Source: Zoogloea sp035335645
Lineage (GTDB): Bacteria; Pseudomonadota; Gammaproteobacteria; Burkholderiales; Rhodocyclaceae
Direction: 5' to 3'
Assembly (NCBI GenBank): GCA_035335645.1
Contig: DAOQMM010000008.1
Span: forward strand, 1 to 60,551
Length of the DNA: 60,551 bases
Shown here: positions 34,700 through 42,982 of the stretch, piece after piece
Layout: each line of letters starts with the position of its first letter
Numbering within the stretch: the first letter of the stretch is position 1
Made by a program: the position numbers and the translations under genes
The notes under the pieces: generated by a model
Database searches by the model: none
What the model was told of the DNA's origin: nothing
Seen by the model: the letters and a program-made list of their open reading frames with translations, nothing else

Positions 34700-36583
34700 G
34701 TGAGGCCCCCTGACGCAGCCGCCTTTGTCACCGCTCGTGCGCCTCGACGACTTTCCGTCGTCGCGCGCCTCGGCGCCCTGATCGCGGCCATCGGCGCGCT
34801 GGCCGTCGTGTCCATCCTGGCCTCCATGACCGTCGCTGAGCTGGCCTCAGGCCAGGCCCGTGCGATCAACCTCGCCGGCTCCCTGCGCATGCAGTCCTAT
34901 GTCATCGCCGCCACCCTCGCCGACGGCGAACACGGCGCGCTGCTCGAGCGGGCGCTCAGCGGATTCGATGAACGCTATGCCGCCCAGGCGCTCACGACCG
35001 CCCTGCCGGCATCCGCCGAGGCGTCCATCCGACTCGCCTACGACGACGTCGGACTGTTCTGGGCCCAGACCTTTCGCCCGTATGCTGAAGCCGCCCCAGA
35101 GCCTGACCGGGACGCGCGCAATCGCCTGACCGCCGATCTGGTGGCGCGCATCGATCATCTGGTCGCGCTGATCGAGCACAATCTGGAATCCCGCCTGCAG
35201 ACCCTGCGCCTCGTCCAGGGCATCTCCCTCTTCCTGCTGCTCGTACTGGGCGGTGTGGTGGTCCATCAGATCAACCGCCAGGTACGCGCGCCCCTCGGTG
35301 AATTGCTGACCTGCGCCCACGTCGTACGACGCGGCGACTTTTCGGTTCGCGCCGCCCCTCGGCCGCCGGACGAACTCGGCCAGCTTGGCGAAGCCTTCAA
35401 CTACATGGTGGAGGATCTGTCCCGCAGTTACTCCCAGCTGGAGACGCGGGTCGAGGAAAAGACCCGGGAACTGGCCCGCAGCAACCAGTCGCTCGAACTG
35501 CTCTATCGCACGACCCGCGCGCTGTCCGAGGCCGACCTCACACAGGACAGCCTGTTGAAGGTGCTGAACGAGGTCGAACGACTGGCCGGCGTTCGGGCTG
35601 GCGCCCTGTGCGCGGATCCCGGTGACGGGCGCCCGCTCGTCGTGCTGGCCACCGACATGGACACCGACCTCGTCGCCCGTCTGCCTCTGGACGGGCCGCC
35701 ATCGGCCGCCCCGGCCGCGTTGCAGGTGCTACCTGCCCTCTCCTACGCAGGCGACGGCGCACTCATCACCGTCCCCGTCTCAGACGGCGTCCGCAGCCTG
35801 GGCCGCCTGTTCCTGCAGCTCCCTGACAGTGCCCCGCCGGCCGAGTGGCAGACACCGCTGCTCGAAACCGTGGGACGCCATGTGGGCGCAGCCCTCGCCA
35901 ACGCCCGCCGCCATGAGGAACGTCACCGCCTCGCGCTCCTGGACGAGCGGGCGGTGATCGCACGGGAACTCCACGACTCCCTGGCCCAGTCCCTGTCCTA
36001 CCTCAAGATCCAGGTGACCCGCCTGCAGAACCTTCTCGCCCGCCAGTCCGTCTCCGACCCGGTGGGCGATGTGGTGCGCGAGCTGCGCGACGGCCTCAAC
36101 GAGGCCTACCGACAGTTGCGCGAACTCCTCACCACCTTCCGCCTGCGTATCGACGGACGCGGCCTCACCGCAGCCATCGACGACAGCGTCCGGGAATTCA
36201 GCCAACGGGGCGGCCTCGCGATCCATCTGAGCAATCGCATTGCCGGCCTGGAACTGCCCGCCGGCCGCGAGATCCACGTCCTGCAGATCATCCGCGAAGC
36301 CCTCTCCAACATCGAGCGGCACGCCCGCGCCCACACCGTGGACATCGTGCTCGAGCGCCTCGACGCCGGCGACCTGCGCGTGTGCATCGACGACGACGGC
36401 GTCGGCATCGGCGAACAGCCGGCACCGCCGAGACGCTTCGGCATTGCCATCATGCACGACCGCGCCCGCAGTCTCGATGGCGCGCTCACCGTGACGGCCC
36501 GTACGGATCGTGGCACCCGCGTGGAGCTGTGTTTTCCGGCCGAACCACCCGCCCCACCCTCACCCCGTGGAATTTCCCCATGA
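34700..36583 (+). CDS. narX: Nitrate/nitrite sensor histidine kinase NarX
   Basis: About 627 residues from a GTG start with GGAG 7 nt upstream; an ATG at 34661 lacks such a site. The first membrane helix (VVARLGALIAAIGALAVVSIL) runs into the P-box, ARAINLAGSLRMQSYVIA, the nitrate-binding signature of NarX/NarQ. A periplasmic helical domain, a second helix (GISLFLLLVLGGVVVHQI), HAMP, a GAF-like region, and a HisKA_3 domain with ARELHDSLAQSLSYLK (phospho-His) follow. The ATPase domain has REALSNIERHA and DDDGVGIG. It overlaps narL by 4 nt. Confidence 0.92.
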   Translation: MRPPDAAAFVTARAPRRLSVVARLGALIAAIGALAVVSILASMTVAELASGQARAINLAGSLRMQSYVIAATLADGEHGALLERALSGFDERYAAQALTTALPASAEASIRLAYDDVGLFWAQTFRPYAEAAPEPDRDARNRLTADLVARIDHLVALIEHNLESRLQTLRLVQGISLFLLLVLGGVVVHQINRQVRAPLGELLTCAHVVRRGDFSVRAAPRPPDELGQLGEAFNYMVEDLSRSYSQLETRVEEKTRELARSNQSLELLYRTTRALSEADLTQDSLLKVLNEVERLAGVRAGALCADPGDGRPLVVLATDMDTDLVARLPLDGPPSAAPAALQVLPALSYAGDGALITVPVSDGVRSLGRLFLQLPDSAPPAEWQTPLLETVGRHVGAALANARRHEERHRLALLDERAVIARELHDSLAQSLSYLKIQVTRLQNLLARQSVSDPVGDVVRELRDGLNEAYRQLRELLTTFRLRIDGRGLTAAIDDSVREFSQRGGLAIHLSNRIAGLELPAGREIHVLQIIREALSNIERHARAHTVDIVLERLDAGDLRVCIDDDGVGIGEQPAPPRRFGIAIMHDRARSLDGALTVTARTDRGTRVELCFPAEPPAPPSPRGISP

Positions 36584-37233
36584 CCGCCACCGAAGCACCC
36601 AGCACTGTCATCGTGATCGACGATCATCCCCTGTTCCGCAAGGGGGTATGCCAGCTCATCGCCCTGTCCGACCGCCTGCGCCTCGTGGGCGAAGCCTCCA
36701 GCGGAGAAGACGGACTCACGCTTGCCCAGACGGCCGATCCGGATCTGATCCTGCTCGATCTGAACATGAAGGGCATGAGCGGCATCGACACCCTGCGCGC
36801 CTTGCGGGACGCCGACCTGGGCGCACGCATCATCATCCTGACCGTATCCGATGCAGCCGAGGACCTGGTCGCCGCCATCCGCGCCGGCGCCGATGGCTAT
36901 CTGCTGAAGGACACGGAGCCGGAAGATCTCCTCGCACGGATGTCGGAAGCCCTCGCCGGCCGGATCGTCATCGACGACAGCCTGACCGGCCTGCTCGCCC
37001 GTTCCCTGCGCGAAGAGGCGCAATCAGCCGAACGCAGCCTCGCTCATCTCACGGAACGGGAGCGCGCCATCCTCCAGTGTCTCGCCACCGGACTCTCGAA
37101 CAAGCTCATCGGCCGGGAACTCGGCATCGCCGAAGGTACCGTCAAGGTCCATATCAAGAGTCTGCTCAGGAAACTCAAGTTCCGTTCGCGCCTGGAAGCC
37201 GCTGTGTGGGCCATTGAGCAGGACACGCGCTGA
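36580..37233 (+). CDS. narL: Nitrate/nitrite response regulator NarL
   Basis: A 217-residue LuxR-type response regulator. The receiver domain shows IDDHPLFRKG, the phospho-acceptor Asp in LILLDLNMKGMSG, and the switch Lys in GYLLKDTEPEDLL. The C-terminal HTH is LTERERAILQCLATGLSNKLIGRELGIAEGTVKVH (split here only in description: LTERERAIL and EGTVKVHIKSLLRKL). The order and spacing match E. coli NarL. It is phosphorylated by NarX in the presence of nitrate and would control nitrate respiration genes, possibly including the fds operon. Confidence 0.93.
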   Translation: MTATEAPSTVIVIDDHPLFRKGVCQLIALSDRLRLVGEASSGEDGLTLAQTADPDLILLDLNMKGMSGIDTLRALRDADLGARIIILTVSDAAEDLVAAIRAGADGYLLKDTEPEDLLARMSEALAGRIVIDDSLTGLLARSLREEAQSAERSLAHLTERERAILQCLATGLSNKLIGRELGIAEGTVKVHIKSLLRKLKFRSRLEAAVWAIEQDTR

Positions 37234-37725
37234 CCCTCCACCTTCCTGCCGACACGGCTGCGTCTCACCGCTCATGTGTTCCGGCGGGAACCGACGGACA
37301 TGTGGCGGAGCGTCCACCCATCCGCGCCCCGCGAGCGACACCCCCACCCCGATTGCATCGGCTGGCGCGCCTCGAACCGGCAGGCGGATTTCACCATCGC
37401 CGCACAAGAGGGCGCCACGCGCCCCGCGACGGCATCCGGTGCCCGGTTCCTGCCCCATTTGCGTAGCCGGTTTGAGCTGCGGGTGGCACAGGACTACTGC
37501 GCACTGCGCGGTACGCCGGCCTCCACGATGTGCCGGGCGCCGCGCTCCCGCGCCGGCCCGGACCCAAGCCGGATCACCCACCCCACCAGGCGAAGATTCA
37601 CCAGCCGGGGCTTGGTGCTGGAGATGGCGATGGAAGGCGCACAGCGCGCCTGTACCGCCCGCTGCCCGCGCCGCAGACGCCCCTTTTGCCTGCCCCGGAG
37701 CGGACGGTGGCGCAGAAATGACAAA
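37234..37725. other. 492 bp without a supported gene
   Basis: GC-rich stretch between narL and the tRNA-Ser terminator. Several overlapping frames are open, but none has a ribosome site, a recognisable motif or convincing composition. The longest one runs through the tRNA-Ser gene and is an artefact of it. No repeat or promoter was seen. Confidence 0.6.
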
Positions 37726-37741
37726 GGCCCCTTTCGGGGCC
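37726..37741 (-). terminator. Terminator of lysC/tRNA-Ser
   Basis: GGCCCC (37726-37731) pairs with GGGGCC (37736-37741) around TTTC. On the minus strand the hairpin is followed by TTTGT, 10 nt after the tRNA-Ser 3' end. Confidence 0.65.
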
Positions 37742-37751
37742 CAGGTCAGTG

Positions 37752-37845
37752 TGGCGGAGAGTGAGGGATTCGAACCCTCGATACGAGTTTTGGCCCGTAT
37801 GCTCCCTTAGCAGGGGAGTGCCTTCGACCTCTCGGCCAACTCTCC
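37752..37845 (-). tRNA. tRNA-Ser (anticodon GCT)
   Basis: A 94-nt class II tRNA with encoded CCA. The acceptor stem is GGAGAGT/ACTCTCC, the anticodon arm is CTCCC CTGCTAA GGGAG, and a long variable arm (CATACGGG...CTCGTATC) is present. It reads AGC/AGU codons. It lies 43 bp downstream of lysC on the same strand and may be processed from the lysC transcript. Confidence 0.96.
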
Positions 37846-37888
37846 ACACGAGCCCGGCATTATAGATACGCCAGGCGTGTCGGTCAAA

Positions 37889-39118
37889 TCACGCAGCGGC
37901 CTGATCCAGACCGAATGCACGATGCAGCACCCGCACGGCCAGCTCCAGGTACTTCTCGTCGATGGCGACGGAGATCTTGATCTCGGAGGTGGAGATCATC
38001 TGGATGTTGATGCCTTCTTCAGCCAGGGTGCGGAACATGCGGGATGCGACGCCCGGGTGGGAGCGCATGCCGACGCCAACGATGGAGACCTTGGCCATGG
38101 TGCGATCACCCTTGATCTCGCGGGCGCCAACGTGGGCCTGGACGTCCTGAAGGATCTTGACCGTCTTGTCGTAATCACTGCGATTGACGGTGAAGGAGAA
38201 ATCCGTGGTGCCGTCGTGACCGACATTCTGGATGATCATGTCCACATCCACGTTGGCATCCGCAACGGGCCCGAGGATCTGGTAGGCAATGCCGGGCTTG
38301 TCAGGGACGCCGAGCACGGTGAGCTTGGCTTCGTCGCGGTTGAAGGCAATGCCGGAGATGATCGGCTGTTCCATGTTCTTGTCTTCCTCAACGGTAATCA
38401 GGGTGCCTTCGCCTTCCTCCTGGAAGCTGGACAGGACCCGAAGCTTGACTTTGTACTTGCCGGCGAATTCCACCGAACGGATCTGGAGCACCTTGGAGCC
38501 CAGGCTGGCCATCTCGAGCATTTCCTCGAAGGTGATGGTGTCCAGCTTGCGGGCCTCCGGCACGATGCGCGGATCGGTGGTGTAAACCCCATCCACGTCC
38601 GTATAGATCTGGCACTCGTCCGCCTTGAGCGCCGCCGCCAGGGCCACGCCTGTGGTATCGGAGCCGCCTCGCCCGAGGGTGGTGATGTTGCCTTCCGCAT
38701 CGACGCCCTGGAAGCCCGCCACCACCACCACGCGACCGGCATCGAGATCACGACGCATGTTGTCGCCGTCGATGTCGAGGATGCGGGCCTTGGTGAAGGA
38801 ACTGTCGGTGAGGATGCGCACCTGACCGCCGGTGTAGCTGCGCGCCGGAACGCCCACTTCTTCCAGCGCCATGCAGAGCAGGCCGATGGTGACCTGCTCG
38901 CCGGTGGACACGACCACATCGAGCTCACGGGGGCTCGGACTGCCGCTGATTTCCTTGGCCAGGGCGATCAGCCGATTCGTCTCCCCGCTCATCGCGGAGA
39001 GGACCACGACGGTCTGGTGCCCCTGGGCATGAAACTTCGCGACCCGCTTGGCAACGTTCTTGATCCGCTCGGGATTTCCGACGGAGGTGCCGCCATACTT
39101 TTGAACTATGAGCGCCAT
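37889..39118 (-). CDS. lysC: Aspartate kinase
   Basis: A 409-residue enzyme making 4-phospho-L-aspartate, the first step toward lysine, threonine, methionine and diaminopimelate. The kinase domain starts ALIVQKYGGTSVGNPERI and contains VVVVAGFQGVDAEGNITTLGRGGSDTT-type features (for example TTLGRGGSDTT). Two ACT domains occupy the C-terminus (about 265-405), the site of feedback control by lysine and threonine. Length fits the single-function class II enzyme. tRNA-Ser follows on the same strand. Confidence 0.95.
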   Translation of the reverse strand: MALIVQKYGGTSVGNPERIKNVAKRVAKFHAQGHQTVVVLSAMSGETNRLIALAKEISGSPSPRELDVVVSTGEQVTIGLLCMALEEVGVPARSYTGGQVRILTDSSFTKARILDIDGDNMRRDLDAGRVVVVAGFQGVDAEGNITTLGRGGSDTTGVALAAALKADECQIYTDVDGVYTTDPRIVPEARKLDTITFEEMLEMASLGSKVLQIRSVEFAGKYKVKLRVLSSFQEEGEGTLITVEEDKNMEQPIISGIAFNRDEAKLTVLGVPDKPGIAYQILGPVADANVDVDMIIQNVGHDGTTDFSFTVNRSDYDKTVKILQDVQAHVGAREIKGDRTMAKVSIVGVGMRSHPGVASRMFRTLAEEGINIQMISTSEIKISVAIDEKYLELAVRVLHRAFGLDQAAA

Positions 39119-39308
39119 CTTGACTTCTAAGAGTGAAGGGTGTGGAAAACATGCAATCTTAGCGGATCAGAGCAGTTCGTGCAGCTTCCTCATGCGTCAT
39201 GCCCCTGCTTCCCGTCTGAACCGAGATCGGCAAAAATCCCGTCATGAAGGGTGTGGATCCTGTCACAAAAAAAACGGTCAGATTTCTCTAATCGAACAGA
39301 ATGGGGCG

Positions 39309-39363
39309 TTGTATGTCCTCCGCGTAGTAATCTATACTTTCTGACATATAACGAAAGTTATAT
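39309..39363 (+). promoter_or_regulatory. Sigma-70-like promoter with palindromic operator before the HTH gene
   Basis: TTGTAT (39309-39314) and TATACT (39333-39338) are 18 bp apart, a good -35/-10 pair in this GC-rich context. Right at the expected start of transcription lies a perfect 7-bp inverted repeat ATATAAC-GAAA-GTTATAT (39346-39363), 62 bp upstream of the HTH gene start. It looks like an autoregulatory operator. The rest of the 307-bp lysC/HTH intergenic region shows nothing else. Confidence 0.55.
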
Positions 39364-39425
39364 CAGCAAAACTCCTGATGCGCTGCTCAAACTGACAGAG
39401 TGACTTATCTAAGAAGGATGGCAAC

Positions 39426-39728
39426 ATGAAGACGAATGAGAAGGTGGACGTGCGCGAAATCCGTCGCAAGCTTGGCATGAACCAGTCCCAGTTCTGGTCC
39501 AAAATCGGCGTGACGCAAAGTGGCGGCTCCCGCTACGAGAGTGGTCGCAACATTCCCCGCCCCGTCCAGGCCCTGCTCCGCCTCGTGCATATCGAGCAGG
39601 TGGACATCAACAAGATCAAGAAGGATGACGTGGAAGTTGTTGAATATCTTAAGGCCACGAATCCCGAGCTGTTCAAGACGCTCAAAAAGGAAGCCCGCGC
39701 CAAGCGCAAGGAACGTGTTCCTCACTGA
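39426..39728 (+). CDS. Small XRE-type helix-turn-helix protein
   Basis: A 100-residue protein with a helix-turn-helix at about residues 10-45: IRRKLGMNQSQFWSKIGVT followed by QSGGSRYESGRNIP, resembling XRE regulators or antitoxin HTH domains. The C-terminal third is strongly basic (KTLKKEARAKRKERV) and may contact DNA or RNA non-specifically. AAGGA lies 9 nt before the ATG. It has its own promoter with an operator-like palindrome. No toxin gene is adjacent, so a plain transcription factor is likelier than an antitoxin. Confidence 0.75.
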   Translation: MKTNEKVDVREIRRKLGMNQSQFWSKIGVTQSGGSRYESGRNIPRPVQALLRLVHIEQVDINKIKKDDVEVVEYLKATNPELFKTLKKEARAKRKERVPH

Positions 39729-39741
39729 GCGGACGCGCCGC

Positions 39742-40593
39742 TTACGGGCTGACATTCACGGTCAGCCCGGTTTTCCGGAGGGCGACGGCAATGTGCTCGA
39801 GTTCTTCGGCACTCAGGGGCTGAAGGTGGATGGCTTCAGGCTGGTGCGATTGCCGTACGACGCCATAAAGCAGGATGCCTTTAAGCCCCTCGAGTCCGGC
39901 TTTTTGCAGAAATGCGACATATGAATCTGAAAATTCTTGTGTCGGCAATTCGCCATCCCACCGGAAAACACACGTCTGTACCCATGTTGGGCAAATCGAA
40001 GCCGTCAATGCCAGACGACGCGCGTGCGCGGCCGGATCAATATCCACGCCGTTGATCTTCAGAATCTCTTCCCGTGTACCGGCATCGACCTTGAACCACA
40101 CCTCGCCCCCCGCTTCGGCGAGCGTCCTGAAGGCCGCCTGAACGGAAGGGCGATCCGCGAGACTGCCATTCGTGATGACCCGGATCGGCACATTCCTCAG
40201 ACCGCACGCGTTCCGGATTCCGACAACGCGTTCCATGATGTCGGCAAATGCCTTGCAGCTTGTCGGCTCCCCATTTCCCGAAAAGGCAATGTCGCGGATC
40301 ACCCTCATCTCTTCCGGGACATGATCCTTCATGAATTGGCCCTGCTGCAGTTCTGTCAGGAAACCCTGCAATTCCGCCGCCAGCAGCTCGATATCAATGG
40401 ACGGGGCCGCCCCCCGAACCAGCCCTGGCACCTGGCAATACGCGCAATGCCAGTTGCACGCATTGTTGGGATTGAGGTTGATCCCCACCGACACGCCCCG
40501 TGCCCGCCGTGACACCACGGGATAGACGTAGGTCAGCGCACTGAAGCTGCGGTTGTGATCGGCGACGGTGAGCATCTGCGAGGAAGCGGTCAT
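39742..40593 (-). CDS. Radical SAM protein of unknown substrate
   Basis: A 283-residue radical S-adenosylmethionine enzyme. The cluster-binding motif is C-x3-C-x2-C in NACNWHCAYCQVP, and the SAM-binding GGE-like segment is AFSGNGEPTSC. An ITNGSL strand follows. No SPASM or TRAM extension is present. It is divergent from queD (65 bp between starts), but its length and motif do not match QueE, which has a shorter form and different cluster surroundings. The reaction is unknown. It converges on the HTH gene with 13 bp between stops. Confidence 0.8.
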   Translation of the reverse strand: MTASSQMLTVADHNRSFSALTYVYPVVSRRARGVSVGINLNPNNACNWHCAYCQVPGLVRGAAPSIDIELLAAELQGFLTELQQGQFMKDHVPEEMRVIRDIAFSGNGEPTSCKAFADIMERVVGIRNACGLRNVPIRVITNGSLADRPSVQAAFRTLAEAGGEVWFKVDAGTREEILKINGVDIDPAAHARRLALTASICPTWVQTCVFRWDGELPTQEFSDSYVAFLQKAGLEGLKGILLYGVVRQSHQPEAIHLQPLSAEELEHIAVALRKTGLTVNVSP

Positions 40594-40658
40594 GGAAGAT
40601 CCGGTGCGGGAAACGAGCTGCGTATAATACGAGACCTTTTTTCCCGTCCGCCGTTCCC

Positions 40659-41102
40659 ATGCGAATCACGCGCCGCCTGGAATTCGATGCAGGCCACCGC
40701 ATTCCCGACCACGCCAGCCAGTGCCGCCACCTCCACGGCCACCGCTATGCCCTCGAGATCACCCTGTCGGGCGACGTCGTCCGGGCCGACGGTGCGCCGA
40801 TCAACGGCATGGTCATGGACTTTGCCGACGTCAAGGCCATCGCCAAGGAACATGTCGTCGATGTGTGGGACCACGCCTTCCTGGCCTATCGCCACGACAC
40901 GGCCGTGGTGGGCTTCCTCCAGTCCATGCCCGGACACAAGACGGTCATCCTCGACGTCGTCCCCACCGCCGAGAATCTGGCTGCCGAGGCCTTTCGCATT
41001 CTTGATCCACTCTACCGCGACGTGTACGGCAACCACCTGCGCCTTGAGCGCATCCGCCTCTACGAAACGCCCAACTGCTGGGCCGACGCCCTGCGGGACT
41101 GA
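40659..41102 (+). CDS. queD: 6-carboxy-5,6,7,8-tetrahydropterin synthase
   Basis: A 147-residue QueD/PTPS-family enzyme that converts 7,8-dihydroneopterin triphosphate to 6-carboxytetrahydropterin in queuosine synthesis. Zinc ligands appear in AGHRIP and LHGHRY, the catalytic Cys lies in QCRHLHGH, and the Asp-His pair in WDHAFLAY. A late Glu in YETPNCWA binds the pterin ring. All key residues are present. It is followed by a convergent FAH-family gene. Confidence 0.92.
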   Translation: MRITRRLEFDAGHRIPDHASQCRHLHGHRYALEITLSGDVVRADGAPINGMVMDFADVKAIAKEHVVDVWDHAFLAYRHDTAVVGFLQSMPGHKTVILDVVPTAENLAAEAFRILDPLYRDVYGNHLRLERIRLYETPNCWADALRD

Positions 41103-41118
41103 ACCCCGACACCACGCC

Positions 41119-41814
41119 TCACACGTAACGTACCCGCAGCCGCCCGACACCCTCCACCCCGGCCTCCACCACGTCGCCGGCCACCACGGGCCCTACGCCG
41201 TCCGGTGTGCCGGTGAAGACCAGGTCGCCCGGCTCCAGCCGGAAATAACGCGACAGGTGCGCGACGATTTCCGCCACCGACCAGATCATGTCGGCAATGT
41301 CGGCCCGCTGACGTGACTCGCCGTTCCGCTCCAGCCAGATCGCCGCCCGCTGCGGGTGACCGATCGCCCCGGCCGGCACCAGCGTCGACAGGGGCGCCGA
41401 GCGGTCGAAGGCCTTGCCCAGCTCCCACGGCCGCCCCTTGTCCTTGAGCGCCGTCTGCAGATCCCGCCGCGTCATGTCGAGCCCGACGCCATACCCCCAC
41501 ACGTGGGCCAGCGCCTCGTCGACAGGAATGTCCGCGCCCCCCAGGCCGATGGCCACCACCAATTCGGCCTCGTAATGCAGGTTGGCCGTGGCCACGGGAT
41601 AGGGCAGCTCCAGCACCCCTTCCGGTCCCACGGAAACCACCGCGTCGGCCGGTTTGCAGAAGAAGAACGGCGCCTCACGCGTCGGATCCGCCCCCATTTC
41701 GCGGGCGTGGGCCGCGTAATTGCGTCCCACGCAATACACCCGACGCACTGGAAACAGCCCGTCCCCCAACACTGGCACCACCACCGGTCTGGGCGGTTCG
41801 ATCACATACGCCAC
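41119..41814 (-). CDS. Fumarylacetoacetate hydrolase-family protein
   Basis: A 231-residue FAH-domain protein starting at a GTG preceded by AGGAG 8 nt upstream. It shows VYCVGRNYAAHAREMG, a metal-binding run LHYEAELVVAIG with E-x-E-type acids, and DMTRRDLQTALKDKG, then VFTGTPDGVGPV near the end. Members act as acylpyruvate hydrolases, oxaloacetate decarboxylases or hydratase/isomerases; this small form best matches acylpyruvase-type FAHD1 proteins. It stands alone between convergent and divergent neighbours. Confidence 0.88.
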   Translation of the reverse strand: MAYVIEPPRPVVVPVLGDGLFPVRRVYCVGRNYAAHAREMGADPTREAPFFFCKPADAVVSVGPEGVLELPYPVATANLHYEAELVVAIGLGGADIPVDEALAHVWGYGVGLDMTRRDLQTALKDKGRPWELGKAFDRSAPLSTLVPAGAIGHPQRAAIWLERNGESRQRADIADMIWSVAEIVAHLSRYFRLEPGDLVFTGTPDGVGPVVAGDVVEAGVEGVGRLRVRYV

Positions 41815-41964
41815 GACACACGCTCCTTACGTCAATCCTGCCGTCTGCGCCGTAACCGGCGCCCGAATGAGCGCCGCACGCCCGCTCCGGTGGTAACCCG
41901 CTACCACCCACACGCCCGACCCTCTCGCCACACTTTAACCTCCCACACCCCCACGGAGACTTTC

Positions 41965-42543
41965 ATGACCAAGAAAATCCTGATGATCTGCGGCGACTTC
42001 TGCGAAGACTACGAAACCATGGTGCCGTTCCAGGCCCTGCTGGCGGTCGGCCATCGCGTGGACGCCGCCTGCCCGGGCAAGAAGGCCGGCGACACCATCG
42101 CCACTGCCATCCACGACTTCGAAGGCGACCAGACCTACACCGAGAAGCGCGGCCACGCCTTCGCCCTCAACGCCACCTTCGCCGAGCTGCGCCCCGAAGA
42201 CTACGACGCCCTGCTGATTCCCGGTGGTCGCGGTCCGGAGTACCTGCGCACCTACCCGACGGTGATCGCCGCCGTGCGCCACTTCTTCGAGGCCGGCAAG
42301 CCCGTCGCCGCCATCTGCCATGGTGCCCAACTCCTCGCCGGCGCCCGCGTGCTGGAAGGCCGCACCTGCTCCGCCTATCCCGCCTGCCGCGCTGAAGTGG
42401 AACTGGCGGGCGGCACCTATGCCGACATCCCCATCGACCAGGCCGTCACCGACGGTAATCTGGTCACGGCACCCGCCTGGCCCGCCCACCCGGCGTGGAT
42501 CGCCCAGTTCCTCGCCGTACTGGGCACACGCATCAGCCTCTGA
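41965..42543 (+). CDS. DJ-1/PfpI-family protein
   Basis: A 192-residue class I glutamine amidotransferase-like fold. The nucleophile elbow AAICHGAQLLAG has the conserved Cys-His, and ALLIPGGRGPEYLR contains the acidic partner region. Family members are deglycases, chaperones or peptidases; function here is open. The start ATG at 41965 has GGAG 7-10 nt upstream. A 71-bp gap leads to the RHH gene on the same strand. Confidence 0.88.
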   Translation: MTKKILMICGDFCEDYETMVPFQALLAVGHRVDAACPGKKAGDTIATAIHDFEGDQTYTEKRGHAFALNATFAELRPEDYDALLIPGGRGPEYLRTYPTVIAAVRHFFEAGKPVAAICHGAQLLAGARVLEGRTCSAYPACRAEVELAGGTYADIPIDQAVTDGNLVTAPAWPAHPAWIAQFLAVLGTRISL

Positions 42544-42614
42544 GGCGCGGCGCCTCCGGACCGCCTACAATGGCCAGACGGGGGCCTGCCCGTGTGCCTG
42601 GATGCGCGACCACC

Positions 42615-42971
42615 ATGTGCCAGATCTTCATCAACGCCGACCCCGACCTCTACGCCACCCGCAGCCGCTCCCTGCGCCTGCATGGCGTGGCCACCAGCCT
42701 GCGCCTTGAAAACCTGTTCTGGCAGGTGCTTGAAGAAATCGGTGCCCGTGACGGCCTCACGGTGCCCCAGCTGACCAGCCGACTCTACGACGAACTCCTG
42801 CAGAGCGGCCGCCTCGACGACAGCACCAACTTCGCCTCCTTCCTGCGCGTCTGCTGCCTGCGCTACCTGCGCCTGCAACTCAGCGGCCGCATCCCCGCCG
42901 ACACGGCCGTGCCAATCCGCGAACTGGACCCCGCCTGGGTGCTGACCGCCGAGCGCCACCCCTGCGCCTGA
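42615..42971 (+). CDS. Ribbon-helix-helix domain protein
   Basis: A 118-residue protein opening MCQIFINADPDLY, with RSLRLHGVATSLRLENLFWQ as a ribbon-helix-helix strand and helix region. It matches the RHH_4-type domain found in small proteobacterial proteins of unknown function. It may bind DNA as a dimer. The next gene (GST) starts 11 nt after the stop, so the two are probably cotranscribed. Confidence 0.75.
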   Translation: MCQIFINADPDLYATRSRSLRLHGVATSLRLENLFWQVLEEIGARDGLTVPQLTSRLYDELLQSGRLDDSTNFASFLRVCCLRYLRLQLSGRIPADTAVPIRELDPAWVLTAERHPCA

Positions 42972-42982
42972 GGCCACCCGCC

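Noticed and set aside
37214..37810. 198-codon frame between narL and lysC ending in EGFEPSIRVLA
   Set aside because: Its end is the tRNA-Ser gene read as protein and the remainder has no ribosome site or domain.
39119..39425. Lysine riboswitch before lysC
   Set aside because: No recognisable lysine-aptamer helices; the AT-rich signals belong to the divergent HTH gene.
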